Source of the DNA: Deltaproteobacteria bacterium
Lineage (GTDB): Bacteria > Desulfobacterota > Binatia > UBA9968
Reading direction: 5' to 3'
DNA length: 44,819 nt
Assembly: GCA_009692615.1 (NCBI GenBank)
Contig: SHYW01000033.1
Coordinates: forward strand, 1 to 44,819
Both the position numbers and the translations under genes were made by a program. This document shows positions 1 to 8,539 of the stretch, piece by piece. Each line of letters opens with the position of its first letter. The stretch's first letter is position 1. The notes beneath the pieces were generated by a model. That model saw only the letters and a program-made list of their open reading frames with translations, did no database searches and was not told the DNA's origin.

Positions 1-743
1 ACGGTCAGCCAAAACGATATCGCCGTCTTATCATGATGCGTGTCGTTAACCTGGCCCAGCGCGCGAAAGCTGTGTCCGGTATGCACCGCAACGGGAAGTC
101 CGGTGTCGTTAGCCGCGGCCCAGATCGGCTCCATGGGCGGATCGTCGACTCGCACGTCTCCGGTGACGCCGAGGAGCATTACGCCGACAGCGCCGAGCTT
201 TTTGCCGCGCTCGATTTCGCGCACCGATGATTGCGGATCGATGGGGTCGATCACCGTGACCCATTTTAGGCGCTCGGGACATTGGCTGGCGAGGTCGGCG
301 ACCCAGCTATTGTAGGCGCGCATCATCGCCACGGCCAACTCCCGATCGTAGGTGACCGGATAGGACAGAAACATTGTCGGATAGATCACCTGAAGCGCGG
401 TGTTTTCCCGGTCCAATTGTTCAAGACGAGCTTTGACCGAGCGCATTTCCGCGCTTTCGACGGGATCATGGGGACTGATTCCCGGCGTGACTTTTGCCGC
501 GACGCCGTTCTTGCTGAGGGGAAAGCCGGCTTGCTGATAAGGCCCGCTGCGCACCGGAAACGAGCGCGTATCGATCATCCAGTAGAGCGGCCCGTTCGGA
601 CCGGTCTCTAGAATACTCGGTCTGCGATCCTTCAGTTTAGGATCCCAGTATTTGTCGGAGAACGTCACTTCGGATTCCGATACATGGCCATCCGCGTCCC
701 ACGCCTTAATCATTTTCATCTCTTCGTTCAAATTGATCTTCAT
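1..743 (-). CDS. Amidohydrolase family protein (amidohydrolase_2, ACMSD-like), C-terminus beyond the window
   Basis: Reading the minus strand from the ATG at 743 gives an uninterrupted frame of about 247 codons that runs off the left edge, so the C-terminal part is missing. The product opens with an Asp-Gly-His segment (WDADGHVSES), as in TIM-barrel amidohydrolases of the ACMSD/amidohydrolase_2 type. Later come a YPTMFLSYPV segment, an LKWVTVIDP strand and a PVAVHTGHS strand with a likely metal-binding His. These proteins hydrolyse or decarboxylate cyclic or aromatic acids; the substrate cannot be read here. The start is uncertain: in-frame Met codons lie 8 and 10 residues further in, and no strong ribosome-binding site precedes 743. 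It lies downstream of an LLM flavin enzyme on the same strand. Confidence 0.8.
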   Translation of the reverse strand, partial: MKINLNEEMKMIKAWDADGHVSESEVTFSDKYWDPKLKDRRPSILETGPNGPLYWMIDTRSFPVRSGPYQQAGFPLSKNGVAAKVTPGISPHDPVESAEMRSVKARLEQLDRENTALQVIYPTMFLSYPVTYDRELAVAMMRAYNSWVADLASQCPERLKWVTVIDPIDPQSSVREIERGKKLGAVGVMLLGVTGDVRVDDPPMEPIWAAANDTGLPVAVHTGHSFRALGQVNDTHHDKTAISFWLT

Positions 744-784
744 GCTCCATCGGGTTCAAGCGTGTTTGGTTGAATCTAAAATTC

Positions 785-846
785 CCCGCTGCTTGCGGCG
801 GGCACAACTAAATGGGGTTTCCAAAGGGGGCGAGCATCCCCTTTGG
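785..846. repeat. Pair of intergenic hairpins
   Basis: The 179-bp gap between the amidohydrolase and LLM genes contains CCAAAGGGG (821-829) and its exact inverted copy (838-846) around an 8-nt loop, and a CCCGC/GCGGG dyad at 785-802. Neither is followed by a T-run on either strand, so an intrinsic terminator is not supported. A dispersed palindromic intergenic element is a reasonable reading, but no second copy was seen in this window. Confidence 0.5.
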
Positions 847-922
847 TCGCGAGCGGGGTTCATACCCCGATCGCGAAATGCCGAGTTGAATTGGAACGTA
901 TTTTCGGGGCCGGTGTTTACTC

Positions 923-1831
923 CTACGCTTTTACCTTCGGCAACACCTTCTCGCCAAACAAATCCAACTGCCGCGGATCGGGATCGGCGACGCCGATGAT
1001 CAGCGTGTCGAGACCTTTGCTGAGAAAATAATTTATCTTCTCGACGCATTGCTCGGGGCTGCCGAGGATGGAGACCGGTTCGACGGCGGTTCGGATCCGG
1101 CCGTAGTAGCGCATGGTGTAGTCTTCGACGACTTTGATCGCTTTGGCTTTGTCGTCGTTGATCGCCATGAAAGCCAAGCTGGCTTTTTCAATGTCGTTGG
1201 GATTTCTACCTGCTGCCGCGGCGTAGCTGGCGACTTTGTCCCAGGTGACGTGGAAGTCGGCGATGGCTGAGCTGCCGGAGATAAAGCCGTTGGCCCAAGT
1301 GCCGGCGCGTTTGAGGGCAGCTTCGGCGCTGCCGCCCGTCCACAGCGGCGGATGGGGTTTTTGCACCGGTCGCGGGCCGACGCTCAAGTTCTCCACGTTG
1401 TAAAATTGCCCTTTGTGCGTGACGTTATCTTCGGTCCACAGCCGTTTCATCAGTTGCACTTGTTCGACCGCGCGGGTGCCGCGATGTTCATAAGGAATCT
1501 CGACGGCTTTGTAGTCGGGTTCGCGGCTGCCGAAGCCGAGACCGATGGTCACGCGGCCGTTGGAAATAAAATCGAGCGTCGAGATGATTTTCGCTAGATG
1601 CGCTGGGTGGCGCGTGTTGCCGAGCAGGACTGAAGTGCCGAGACGAATTTTCTGCGTCGCGCCGGCGGCGGCGGCGAGGATGGTCAGCGGTTCTAAATTG
1701 TCATAGGCGATGCGGTCGATGGTCCACATCGAGTCGCAACCCATGGCTTCGCATTTCTTGGCGAAGTTGACGACGTTTTCCGGTTTGGTGAGCGGTGCTG
1801 GGTTGACCCAGGCGAGTCCGATTTTGGCCAT
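923..1831 (-). CDS. LLM class flavin-dependent oxidoreductase
   Basis: The 302-residue product has the bacterial luciferase-like fold throughout. It starts MAKIGLAWVNP, has the IRLGTSVLLGNTRHPAHLAK segment near residues 62-81, then GRVTIGLGFGS and the PHPPLWTGG strand. Such enzymes use reduced FMN or F420 for monooxygenation or hydride transfer. The N-terminal half looks more like F420-dependent members, but the cofactor is not decided by sequence alone. An AGGAAA ribosome-binding site lies 8 nt before the ATG. It is divergent from two cupin genes and probably shares a transcript with the amidohydrolase downstream, suggesting catabolism of a small organic compound (inference). Confidence 0.9.
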   Translation of the reverse strand: MAKIGLAWVNPAPLTKPENVVNFAKKCEAMGCDSMWTIDRIAYDNLEPLTILAAAAGATQKIRLGTSVLLGNTRHPAHLAKIISTLDFISNGRVTIGLGFGSREPDYKAVEIPYEHRGTRAVEQVQLMKRLWTEDNVTHKGQFYNVENLSVGPRPVQKPHPPLWTGGSAEAALKRAGTWANGFISGSSAIADFHVTWDKVASYAAAAGRNPNDIEKASLAFMAINDDKAKAIKVVEDYTMRYYGRIRTAVEPVSILGSPEQCVEKINYFLSKGLDTLIIGVADPDPRQLDLFGEKVLPKVKA

Positions 1832-1963
1832 TGTGTTTTCCTTTCAGTTTAACCGTCGAGTCAAAATAGACCAGGCGATCGACTCTTTTCAAGGAGGATG
1901 GTCTGCGATATACGAGACAGCAGAGAAATCGTCTGCCGACTTTAACAGTGGAGGAACCAAGTT

Positions 1964-2395
1964 ATGGACGCGTTTACTTATAAGCTCAAGACGCCAAAGA
2001 TCACCGGTGGGAGAAGTCACATTCCGCTCGCTGACACTGAAATGATGTCGGTGGGGATTAATTATTATGCGGTGGGACGTATAAACAAACTCCATGCCCA
2101 TTTCGGCGAGGATCATACGTTTGTTGTGTTGGACGGCCAGGCGACGTTCTACAACAAGGATCATCAGCCCACTGTGCTGAATAAAGGCGAGGCGATCATG
2201 TTGCCGGTGGGCACGCTTTACTACTTCGGCAATTCCGGCGATAAGCCGTTGGCGCTGTTGCGCGTGAGCGCGCTCAAGGGCAAGCCGGAATTTACCCGGG
2301 TGGACGCTGAAGGTAACAAGCGAACGGAAGTGGAAGATAAATATATTACGGTGGACGGCGAACCGATCCCTGGACAGTTTTGGGAACTGTCGTGA
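1964..2395 (+). CDS. Cupin domain-containing protein, copy 1
   Basis: A 143-residue single-domain cupin. Motif 1 is visible as LHAHFGEDHTFVVLDGQATF, with two His and one Glu as metal ligands; motif 2 is GEAIMLPVGTLYYFGN, in which the usual His is Tyr. A strong GGAGGAA ribosome-binding site (1950-1956) sets the start. No signal peptide is seen. A paralogue of almost the same length follows after 48 nt, and both end in a Gly-Gln-(Phe/Tyr)-Trp-Glu sequence. Function is unknown: small cupins may be dioxygenases, isomerases or binding proteins. The neighbouring solute-binding protein and enolase-superfamily enzyme suggest a role in an uptake-linked catabolic pathway. Confidence 0.85.
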   Translation: MDAFTYKLKTPKITGGRSHIPLADTEMMSVGINYYAVGRINKLHAHFGEDHTFVVLDGQATFYNKDHQPTVLNKGEAIMLPVGTLYYFGNSGDKPLALLRVSALKGKPEFTRVDAEGNKRTEVEDKYITVDGEPIPGQFWELS

Positions 2396-2443
2396 TGGTT
2401 TGGCGAATTATCGATTGAGGATTGTCGAAGGAGGAATGGCGAG

Positions 2444-2878
2444 ATGCAAGCGTCGACGTTTAAATTAAAAACCAATCTGCTCACCGGCGGACGGAGCCAC
2501 ACGCCGCTGGCAAAGTCCGGCGGCCTGACCATGGGACTAAATTTTTACACGCCGGGACGAAAAAATAAGCTGCACACTCATCCCGGTGAAGATCACGCCT
2601 TCGTGGTGATCGAGGGACAGGCAACCTTTTTCGATAAGGACAACCAGCCCACGGTGCTCAACAAGGGCGAAGGCATCATGCTGCCGGACGGTTACTACTA
2701 TTACTTCGAAAGCACCGGCACGGTGCCATTAGCGATCCTGCGCTCGAGCGCGGCGCGTAAAGATCGGCCCGCCGTGCTGCGCGTCGACGTCAAAGGCGAC
2801 AAGCGTATGGAAGAGGAGGAAGGTTTCGCGGTGGCGGATGGCGCCGCCATCGAAGGTCAGTATTGGGAGATGAAATAG
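2444..2878 (+). CDS. Cupin domain-containing protein, copy 2
   Basis: A 144-residue paralogue of the preceding gene: both start with a short x-x-FKLKT/YKLKT strand and a TGGRSH turn. Motif 1 is LHTHPGEDHAFVVIEGQATF with the His-x-His and Glu ligands. Motif 2 is GEGIMLPDGYYYYFES, which also lacks the canonical His. AAGGAGGAA at 2428-2436 gives an ideal ribosome-binding site 7 nt before the ATG. It has an Asp/Lys-rich insertion near residue 105-112 that copy 1 lacks. The stop is only 3 nt before the next start, so it is probably cotranscribed and translationally coupled with the solute-binding protein. Confidence 0.85.
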   Translation: MQASTFKLKTNLLTGGRSHTPLAKSGGLTMGLNFYTPGRKNKLHTHPGEDHAFVVIEGQATFFDKDNQPTVLNKGEGIMLPDGYYYYFESTGTVPLAILRSSAARKDRPAVLRVDVKGDKRMEEEEGFAVADGAAIEGQYWEMK

Positions 2879-2881
2879 TCG

Positions 2882-3889
2882 GTGAAGTCAGTATTGTCGC
2901 TACTGCTTGTGTTCGGGCTTGACGCTGGCAGTTCTGCTCACGCCCAATCACCTGCGGAGCGCACGAAGCTCATTGAGGAGGCCAAGAAGGAAGGCAAGGT
3001 GGTTTTCTACACCGGCTCTTCGGCCAACGATGGCAATGCGCTCAAAGCGGCGTTCGAGAAAAAGTATCCGTTCATCAAGATGGAATATTTTCGCGCCGGC
3101 AAAGATAAACTGCTGGGAAAATATTTAACCGAAGCGCGCAACAACACTTTTCTCGCCGATGTTTACCAGGGCAGCGTCTTTCCATTAGCCACTTTGCAAC
3201 AGCGCGGCTTGCTGGCGCGCTATCGATCGGCGGAGCGCGAGGCGATTCACGACAGTCTGCGGCCCAAGGACGACTACTGGGCGCCGGTGGTGTTGAACGC
3301 CATGACCATTGCCTACAACACCCGGCTGGTCAAAGGCGACGACATTCCCAAAAGCTACGACGATCTTTTATTGCCGAAATGGAAGGGCAAGCTCGGCCTC
3401 GATCTCAACAAGACCGAATGGTATGTGGCGATGTTGCAGCTGCTTGGCGAAGAAAAAGGCCGCAAGTACATGGACGCTTTGAGCAAGCAGAACGTCCAAG
3501 CGCGCGACGGCAACACCATTGGCGGCCAGCTGCTCGCCGCCGGGGAATATGCCATCGTCGTGTCCCAATATCCGACCAGCGTCGAAGAGATGAAAAAATC
3601 CGGCGCGCCGATCGAATGGATCGCGCTGCAGCCACATCTAGTTTACGCGCAGGTGTTGGCGTTGACAGCGAAGAACTCGCACCCGGCGGCGGGAAAGTTG
3701 TTTATCGATTACTGCTTGTCGGTCGAAGGCCAGACTGTGCTCAAAGGGCTGAGCCGTATCACCGTGCGCAAAGATGTTTTGCCCAACCCACCGAAACTGA
3801 TCGAAGGTCATAAGTTGCTAGTCGTCAATCCAGTTGGAGCCGAAGACTACAACCGTTACAATAACGAGTATCACAAATACTTTAGGTGA
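2882..3889 (+). CDS. ABC transporter extracellular solute-binding protein (Fe3+/spermidine-type fold)
   Basis: The 335-residue product begins at a GTG three bases after the preceding stop. The first 22 residues form a Sec signal peptide (hydrophobic LLLVFG, likely cleavage after AHA). The mature part has the layout of family-1/type-2 periplasmic binding proteins: KVVFYTGSS, a FEKKYPFIKMEYFRAG strand, NAMTIAYNTRLV and DLLLPKWKGKLGLD. This class binds ferric iron, polyamines or small organic anions; the ligand is unknown here. No permease or ATPase gene is adjacent, so it is an orphan binding protein or uses distant partners. The ribosome-binding site is weak, which fits coupling to the upstream cupin. 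Confidence 0.85.
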   Translation: MKSVLSLLLVFGLDAGSSAHAQSPAERTKLIEEAKKEGKVVFYTGSSANDGNALKAAFEKKYPFIKMEYFRAGKDKLLGKYLTEARNNTFLADVYQGSVFPLATLQQRGLLARYRSAEREAIHDSLRPKDDYWAPVVLNAMTIAYNTRLVKGDDIPKSYDDLLLPKWKGKLGLDLNKTEWYVAMLQLLGEEKGRKYMDALSKQNVQARDGNTIGGQLLAAGEYAIVVSQYPTSVEEMKKSGAPIEWIALQPHLVYAQVLALTAKNSHPAAGKLFIDYCLSVEGQTVLKGLSRITVRKDVLPNPPKLIEGHKLLVVNPVGAEDYNRYNNEYHKYFR

Positions 3890-3892
3890 AAG

Positions 3893-5041
3893 ATGAAAAT
3901 CACGGACGTAAGAACTATCCGCTTGCGCGCGTCGATACCAACCGAAGGACAAGTGTTCAGCCGCTCAGGTGTGCGCAACACGCGGTCGACGACGCTCATC
4001 AAAGTGGAAACCGATGACGGTGTCTACGGTCTTGGTTCCGCGTCGGGAAATGGCGAGTTGATCGAAGTGATCGTCGCCCGAGTGCTGAAACCGCTGCTCA
4101 TTGGCATGGATCCCACCGAGATCGACGCGATTTGGGACACCGCTTATTTTCGCGGTGGGCATAAAGAGTTCGGCACTCGCGGCATCGGCGTCGTGGCGCT
4201 GAGCGGGATCGATGTGGCGCTCTGGGACATTCTCGGCAAAGTGCGCGGCGTGCCGCTCTATCAGCTGCTCGGCGGCAAAGTGCGCGACCAGGTGCCGGTG
4301 TACGCCACTGCACTCTACCCAGAAGAGCCGTCAAAAGTTGCCCGGCGCGCGCGCGGCTTTGCCGATCAAGGTTTTCGCGGCGTGAAGATCAAAGTCGGTT
4401 TCGATTTGGATCAAGACATCCGCATCGTTCGGGCGGTGCGCCAGGAGTTGGGCAAAGACTTCATCGTTATGACCGACGCCAATCAAGGCTACAGCATCGA
4501 CGTTGGCATCAAGGCCGCGCAGGCTTTCGCCGACGCTGGCGCTTTCTGGCTCGAAGAGCCGCTGTTCGTCGAAGACATCGCCGGTCACGCGATTCTGCGT
4601 GAGCGTGGCAATACGCCCATCGCCGTCGGGGAAAATTTGCACATGTGTTATGCCTTCGAGAATTTCATCCTGCGCGGTGCGGTGGATTTCATTCAACCCG
4701 ATGTCGCGCGCGCCGGCGGCATTACCGAGATTCGTAAGATCACCGCGCTGGCGGCCAAGCACAAAGTCCCGGTGTCGTTTCACACCTGGGGCGATGGCGT
4801 TGCGCTGGCGGCGAGCGTTCATCTTTCGGCGGCATTGCAGGACTGCATCGTCATGGAGCTCGATTACACTTACAACCCGCTACGCGAAGAACTATTGCGC
4901 GAGCCGTTCAGAGTCGTGAACGGTTGCCTGATTCCGCCCGACAGACCAGGCTTGGGTATTGAACTCAATCAAGAGGCGCTTCAGCGTTTTGCTTTTTCTG
5001 GCGCCGAAGATCTCGCCGTTCGCCAGAAAACATTATCGTAG
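3893..5041 (+). CDS. Mandelate racemase/muconate lactonizing enzyme family protein
   Basis: The 382-residue enolase-superfamily enzyme has the full catalytic set at mandelate-racemase positions. These are the K-I-K motif at 165-167, metal ligands Asp195 (TDANQGY), Glu221 (EEPL) and Glu247 (GENLH), and the Asp270 (QPDVARAGG)/His297 (FHTWGDG) dyad. Glu322 (MELDY) completes the site. It therefore belongs to the mandelate racemase subgroup, which abstracts a proton alpha to a carboxylate using Mg2+; many members dehydrate acid sugars. The substrate is not evident. The ATG follows the previous stop by 3 nt with an AGGTGA ribosome-binding site spanning that stop, so it is in one operon with the cupins and the binding protein. 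Confidence 0.9.
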   Translation: MKITDVRTIRLRASIPTEGQVFSRSGVRNTRSTTLIKVETDDGVYGLGSASGNGELIEVIVARVLKPLLIGMDPTEIDAIWDTAYFRGGHKEFGTRGIGVVALSGIDVALWDILGKVRGVPLYQLLGGKVRDQVPVYATALYPEEPSKVARRARGFADQGFRGVKIKVGFDLDQDIRIVRAVRQELGKDFIVMTDANQGYSIDVGIKAAQAFADAGAFWLEEPLFVEDIAGHAILRERGNTPIAVGENLHMCYAFENFILRGAVDFIQPDVARAGGITEIRKITALAAKHKVPVSFHTWGDGVALAASVHLSAALQDCIVMELDYTYNPLREELLREPFRVVNGCLIPPDRPGLGIELNQEALQRFAFSGAEDLAVRQKTLS

Positions 5042-5093
5042 CGGTTATCCAGTCTCCCAGTCGCCGGCGTATTACATGTGCTGAGAGTTCTTG

Positions 5094-5115
5094 CCGTTGC
5101 ACCACGCAGCAACGG
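5094..5115. repeat. Inverted repeat between the MR-family gene and the sigma-54-type promoter
   Basis: CCGTTGC (5094-5100) and GCAACGG (5109-5115) form a perfect 7-bp dyad around 8 nt. No T-run follows. It is centred about 95 bp upstream of the -24 element at 5198, a distance at which sigma-54 activators usually bind. It could equally be a transcript-end hairpin of the upstream operon. Confidence 0.35.
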
Positions 5116-5197
5116 ATAATTGTCACGCCTGTCCTTTTCGCTTACCCAGTTTTCGCACTTCTGGTAGTGGAAGCGTCATCGCTTGTCGTTGGTTTGC

Positions 5198-5212
5198 TGG
5201 CATAAAGCTTGC
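5198..5212 (+). promoter_or_regulatory. Sigma-54-type (-24/-12) promoter of the secreted protein gene
   Basis: TGGCATAAAGCTTGC matches the RpoN consensus TGGCAC-N5-TTGC at all but one position and has the obligatory GG-N10-GC spacing. The predicted transcript would begin near 5224, about 30 nt before the ATG at 5255. One of four such sites in the window. Confidence 0.7.
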
Positions 5213-5254
5213 GCGCTTTCCATGGGACTCAAATTATCGCCCGTGGGAGGTGTC

Positions 5255-6907
5255 ATGAAATACTCTTTAGCGGTTTTGGCTAAACGGTCAAAATTAGTTT
5301 TCGCTTGGATAACGTTACTAACTTTTCTCTCCAGTTCCGCGCTGCCGGCGTTGGCCATCAACGCTAGTCAAGGGGGCGCATTGCCGCAACCTTTGCCACT
5401 ATTTCCTGCCGACAATTGGTGGAATTTGGATGTCAGTAGCTGGCCGGTGGATTTGAATTCGGCCGGTTATATCAGCTTCATTAATAACGGTGGGACGAGA
5501 CGATTACATCCCGACTTCGGCGGCGACGCGGGCGGCAATTCGATCTACGGCATTCCCTATGCTGTGATTACCAACGTGACTGATGTTGATTTGAAAGCGG
5601 TGGAATTTCTTTATTCCGATGAAAGCGACGGTGTCAATCAGACTACCAATAGCAGTTTCCCTTTTTATCCAATTCCACCTGCGGCGATCACTGAGGCTCA
5701 TTGGATCGAAGGCGGCAATCCCGGCAACATCGACGAACGTTCTTTTTCCGATCGCCATTTGTTGATCGTCGATCGCGACCGCAATTATCTCTACGAACTT
5801 TATAATGTCTTTTATGATTCGGCGCAGGCGAAGTGGCTGGCGGGTTCCGGAGCGTTTTTCGACATGAACACGAATAATCGCCGGCCCGATACTTGGACCT
5901 CGGCGGATGCCGCGGGGTTGGCGATCTTGCCGGGACTGGTTCGCTATGATGAGTTCAGCGATCCGACAATGACGGAGATCAAACATGCGTTTCGCGTCAC
6001 TGTGCGAGCAACCAACGGTTACGTCTTTCCAGCATCCCATCGCGCCGGTTCGACCGCTGGGGCATTGCCCATGGGTGCTCGCCTCCGTCTGAAGTCGAGC
6101 GTGGATGTGACTCAGAAAACTAGTAATCCAAATATCCAGAAGATTTTTAGAGCCATGCAGAAGTACGGTTTGATCGTCGCTGACAACGGCACCGACATGT
6201 ACATTACGGGGACTTACGACACACGTTGGGACAACGGCATTCTCAATCCTGCCTTCAGCAATTTAACAGCAAGCGATTTTGAGGTCGTCCAACTCGGTTA
6301 CAATCCGACTGCAAGCGCGCCGGCATTGAGTTCGGTCACTATCAATCCAGCGACGGTGACGGGCGGACAAGCAACCAACGGAACGGTGAGTTTGACCAAC
6401 GTCGCGCCGGCGGGCGGAGTGTCGATTGGTCTTACCAATGCCAATCCGGCCGCGACGGTTGCCAATTCTGTAACCGTGCCGGGAGGGATGACTTCTGCTA
6501 ATTTCGCGGTGACAACCGTCGCGGTCAGTTCGATAACCGTCGGCAATATCACGGCGACCTACAACGGCACTAGCAAGACGGCATCGCTAGCGGTGAATCC
6601 GGTGGCGTTGCCGGTGACGACATTGTCTGCATTGACCCTTAACCCGGCGAGTGTGCGTGGCGGTTTTGCGTCGATCGCTACGGTGACACTCAGCGGGCCG
6701 GCACCGACGGGTGGTTTCGATGTCAGTATTTTAAGCGGCAATCTAAGCAAAGCGACGGTTCCATCGACGGTGAAAATTCCAGCGGGTAGCTTGTCGATAA
6801 ATTTCACTGTGAATACGGCGGCGGTCAGTAAAAAAACTGTCGTTACGATCACAGCTAGTGCTGGTGCGATTAAGAAAAGTGCTACGTTGACGCTCAACAG
6901 ACGATGA
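5255..6907 (+). CDS. Secreted protein of unknown function with two C-terminal Ig-like repeats
   Basis: The ATG at 5255, preceded by GGGAGG 5 nt upstream, gives 550 residues. In-frame Met codons further upstream would overlap the sigma-54-type promoter and have no ribosome-binding site. Residues 1-36 form a long signal peptide ending ALA. Residues 45-350 are one globular domain with many Trp/Asp/Tyr residues (FPADNWWNLDVSS, HPDFGGD, SDRHLLIVDRDRNYLYELYN, WTSADAAGLAILPGLVRYDE, HAFRVTV, YGLIVADNGTDMYITG). I recognise this as a conserved secreted family, but no function is known to me. Residues 357-448 and 458-548 are two Ser/Thr/Val-rich beta-sandwich repeats, each opening with a TxNPA(T/S)V turn. 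It is monocistronic and ends at a strong terminator. Confidence 0.85.
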   Translation: MKYSLAVLAKRSKLVFAWITLLTFLSSSALPALAINASQGGALPQPLPLFPADNWWNLDVSSWPVDLNSAGYISFINNGGTRRLHPDFGGDAGGNSIYGIPYAVITNVTDVDLKAVEFLYSDESDGVNQTTNSSFPFYPIPPAAITEAHWIEGGNPGNIDERSFSDRHLLIVDRDRNYLYELYNVFYDSAQAKWLAGSGAFFDMNTNNRRPDTWTSADAAGLAILPGLVRYDEFSDPTMTEIKHAFRVTVRATNGYVFPASHRAGSTAGALPMGARLRLKSSVDVTQKTSNPNIQKIFRAMQKYGLIVADNGTDMYITGTYDTRWDNGILNPAFSNLTASDFEVVQLGYNPTASAPALSSVTINPATVTGGQATNGTVSLTNVAPAGGVSIGLTNANPAATVANSVTVPGGMTSANFAVTTVAVSSITVGNITATYNGTSKTASLAVNPVALPVTTLSALTLNPASVRGGFASIATVTLSGPAPTGGFDVSILSGNLSKATVPSTVKIPAGSLSINFTVNTAAVSKKTVVTITASAGAIKKSATLTLNRR

Positions 6908-6923
6908 GTCTTTGTTTGTTCAC

Positions 6924-6968
6924 AAAAAAAGCGCGCTGGGTGAGCACTGTCACTCAGCGCGCTTTTTT
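6924..6968. terminator. Strong bidirectional intrinsic terminator
   Basis: A 13-bp GC-rich stem (6931-6943 with 6950-6962, one G-U pair) has a 6-nt loop. It is flanked by seven A upstream and six T downstream, so it can terminate on either strand. It separates the secreted-protein gene from mnmE. Confidence 0.93.
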
Positions 6969-7066
6969 ATATTCTATCCGCGTTTGCCAGTTTCGGTGTT
7001 GTGTCACCGCAATAAACTTCAATTCAATCCCCCCTTTTTCCCACTGGCATTTGGCCAGCCGTGGCG

Positions 7067-7094
7067 TTGCCTAAACGGGTCGACTTGTTATGAT
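7067..7094 (+). promoter_or_regulatory. Possible sigma-70-type promoter of mnmE
   Basis: TTGCCT (7067-7072) and TATGAT (7089-7094) are separated by 16 nt. The transcript would start about 5 nt before the ATG at 7106, leaving almost no leader and no ribosome-binding site. Confidence 0.4.
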
Positions 7095-7105
7095 GCTGTC
7101 TTCCT

Positions 7106-8482
7106 ATGTACGAGCAAGATACGATTGCGGCGATTGCGACGCCTCCGGGAGAAGGCGGTGTGGCGATTGTCCGCGTGAGTGGCATTGAGGCAGAGAGAAT
7201 TGCCCAGCGCGTATTCAAACGGTCCCATGGCAAAGACGGCAAACTAAAATCGCATATGCTCTATCATGGTAGTATCCGTGATCCGCAGTCGCAAAATGTG
7301 GTCGACGAAGTTTTGCTGACCGTCATGCGTCAGCCCCATAGTTACACAGGCGAGGATGTGGTCGAAGTGCATGGCCACGGCGGAGCCATTGTCTCGCGGC
7401 AAGTTCTCGGCGTGATTCTCGCTCAAGGCGCACGCCAGGCAGAAGCTGGCGAATTTACCAAACGAGCGTTTCTCAATGGCAAGCTCGATTTGGCGCAAGC
7501 CGAAGCGGTGCTTGATCTGATTCGTGCGAAAACCGTCAAGGGCGCCGAGTTGGCGCTCAACCAAGCCAGCGGCGCATTATCTAAATTTGTTAGTGAGCTG
7601 CGCGAGGAACTTCTCGATATCTTGGTTCAGGTGGAGGCGGCTATAGACTTTCCTGACGAAGATATCGAACTCCTTCAACGCCCAAAGCTAATCGTAAAAA
7701 TCTCTACTCTTGCTCGTAAAATTAACGAAATTTTAGCTACTTATGAATGGGGCCGATTGTTCAGAGAAGGTGCCACGGTGTGTATTTGTGGCCGTCCCAA
7801 TGTCGGCAAGTCGAGTTTGCTCAATGCTTTACTTGGTGCGGAGCGGGTGATCGTAACTCCGATTCCGGGAACCACCAGAGATGTGATAGAAGAGTCGCTG
7901 AACCTGGACGGCCTACCCGTGGTAATTTGGGATACCGCAGGGATCCGTGAGAGCGGCGATCAAGTTGAGCAGTTGGGTGTGCAACTATCGCGTAAGCATT
8001 TGGCGAAGGCCGACGCGGCGATAGTTGTGCTCGATGGCTCAGAGAATATCACCGCAGGTGACCTGGAGCTACTTGGCTCAGTCATCGGCAAGAAACGTTT
8101 GCTGGCGATCAATAAGATGGATCTGCCACGAGCGTTTCCTATCGACAAAATTGGCTGCAATGATTCAGAAGCAATGCTGGTCGATGTTTCAGCAAAGACT
8201 AGCGCAGGCATCGACGCGCTGAAATCAGCGCTCCGAGAGATCTTACTGAATCACCAAACGGAGCCCGAGATAGCCATAACCAACGTGCGCCATCGCAGTG
8301 AGCTGATACGCAGCGCCGAGTCCTTGGAGCAAGGCGCAAGCGCTCTGGCCACTGGCTTCCCTCCTGAACTCGTCGCAGTCAACTTGAACGAAGCTCGTGA
8401 GGCCCTCGAAGAGATCATTGGTATCGTAAACAATGAAGATGTTTTAGAACGTATATTCAAAAATTATTGTATTGGAAAATAG
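7106..8482 (+). CDS. mnmE: tRNA-5-carboxymethylaminomethyl-34 modification GTPase MnmE
   Basis: The 458-residue protein has family length. The N-terminal folate-binding domain opens AIATPPGEGGVAIVRVSG. The G domain has P-loop GRPNVGKS at 229-236, TPIPGTTRD as switch region, DTAG and NKMD; the C-terminal CIGK motif is intact and supplies the catalytic Cys. With MnmG it modifies the wobble uridine of tRNAs reading split codon boxes, using 5,10-methylenetetrahydrofolate and FAD. No Shine-Dalgarno sequence precedes the ATG, and a plausible promoter ends just upstream, so the mRNA may be nearly leaderless. mnmG follows after 73 nt, the classic order. Confidence 0.97.
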   Translation: MYEQDTIAAIATPPGEGGVAIVRVSGIEAERIAQRVFKRSHGKDGKLKSHMLYHGSIRDPQSQNVVDEVLLTVMRQPHSYTGEDVVEVHGHGGAIVSRQVLGVILAQGARQAEAGEFTKRAFLNGKLDLAQAEAVLDLIRAKTVKGAELALNQASGALSKFVSELREELLDILVQVEAAIDFPDEDIELLQRPKLIVKISTLARKINEILATYEWGRLFREGATVCICGRPNVGKSSLLNALLGAERVIVTPIPGTTRDVIEESLNLDGLPVVIWDTAGIRESGDQVEQLGVQLSRKHLAKADAAIVVLDGSENITAGDLELLGSVIGKKRLLAINKMDLPRAFPIDKIGCNDSEAMLVDVSAKTSAGIDALKSALREILLNHQTEPEIAITNVRHRSELIRSAESLEQGASALATGFPPELVAVNLNEAREALEEIIGIVNNEDVLERIFKNYCIGK

Positions 8483-8539
8483 TTATCTATAAAATACAAT
8501 AAATTGATTTAAATAACATAAAATTACCAGTTGCGACTC

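Noticed and set aside
7045-7059. TGGCATTTGGCCAGC with GG-N10-GC spacing upstream of mnmE, as a sigma-54 promoter
   Set aside because: The -12 part reads CAGC instead of TTGC/CTGC, the sequence is a small palindrome, and a sigma-70-type promoter lies closer. Not convincing for a housekeeping gene.
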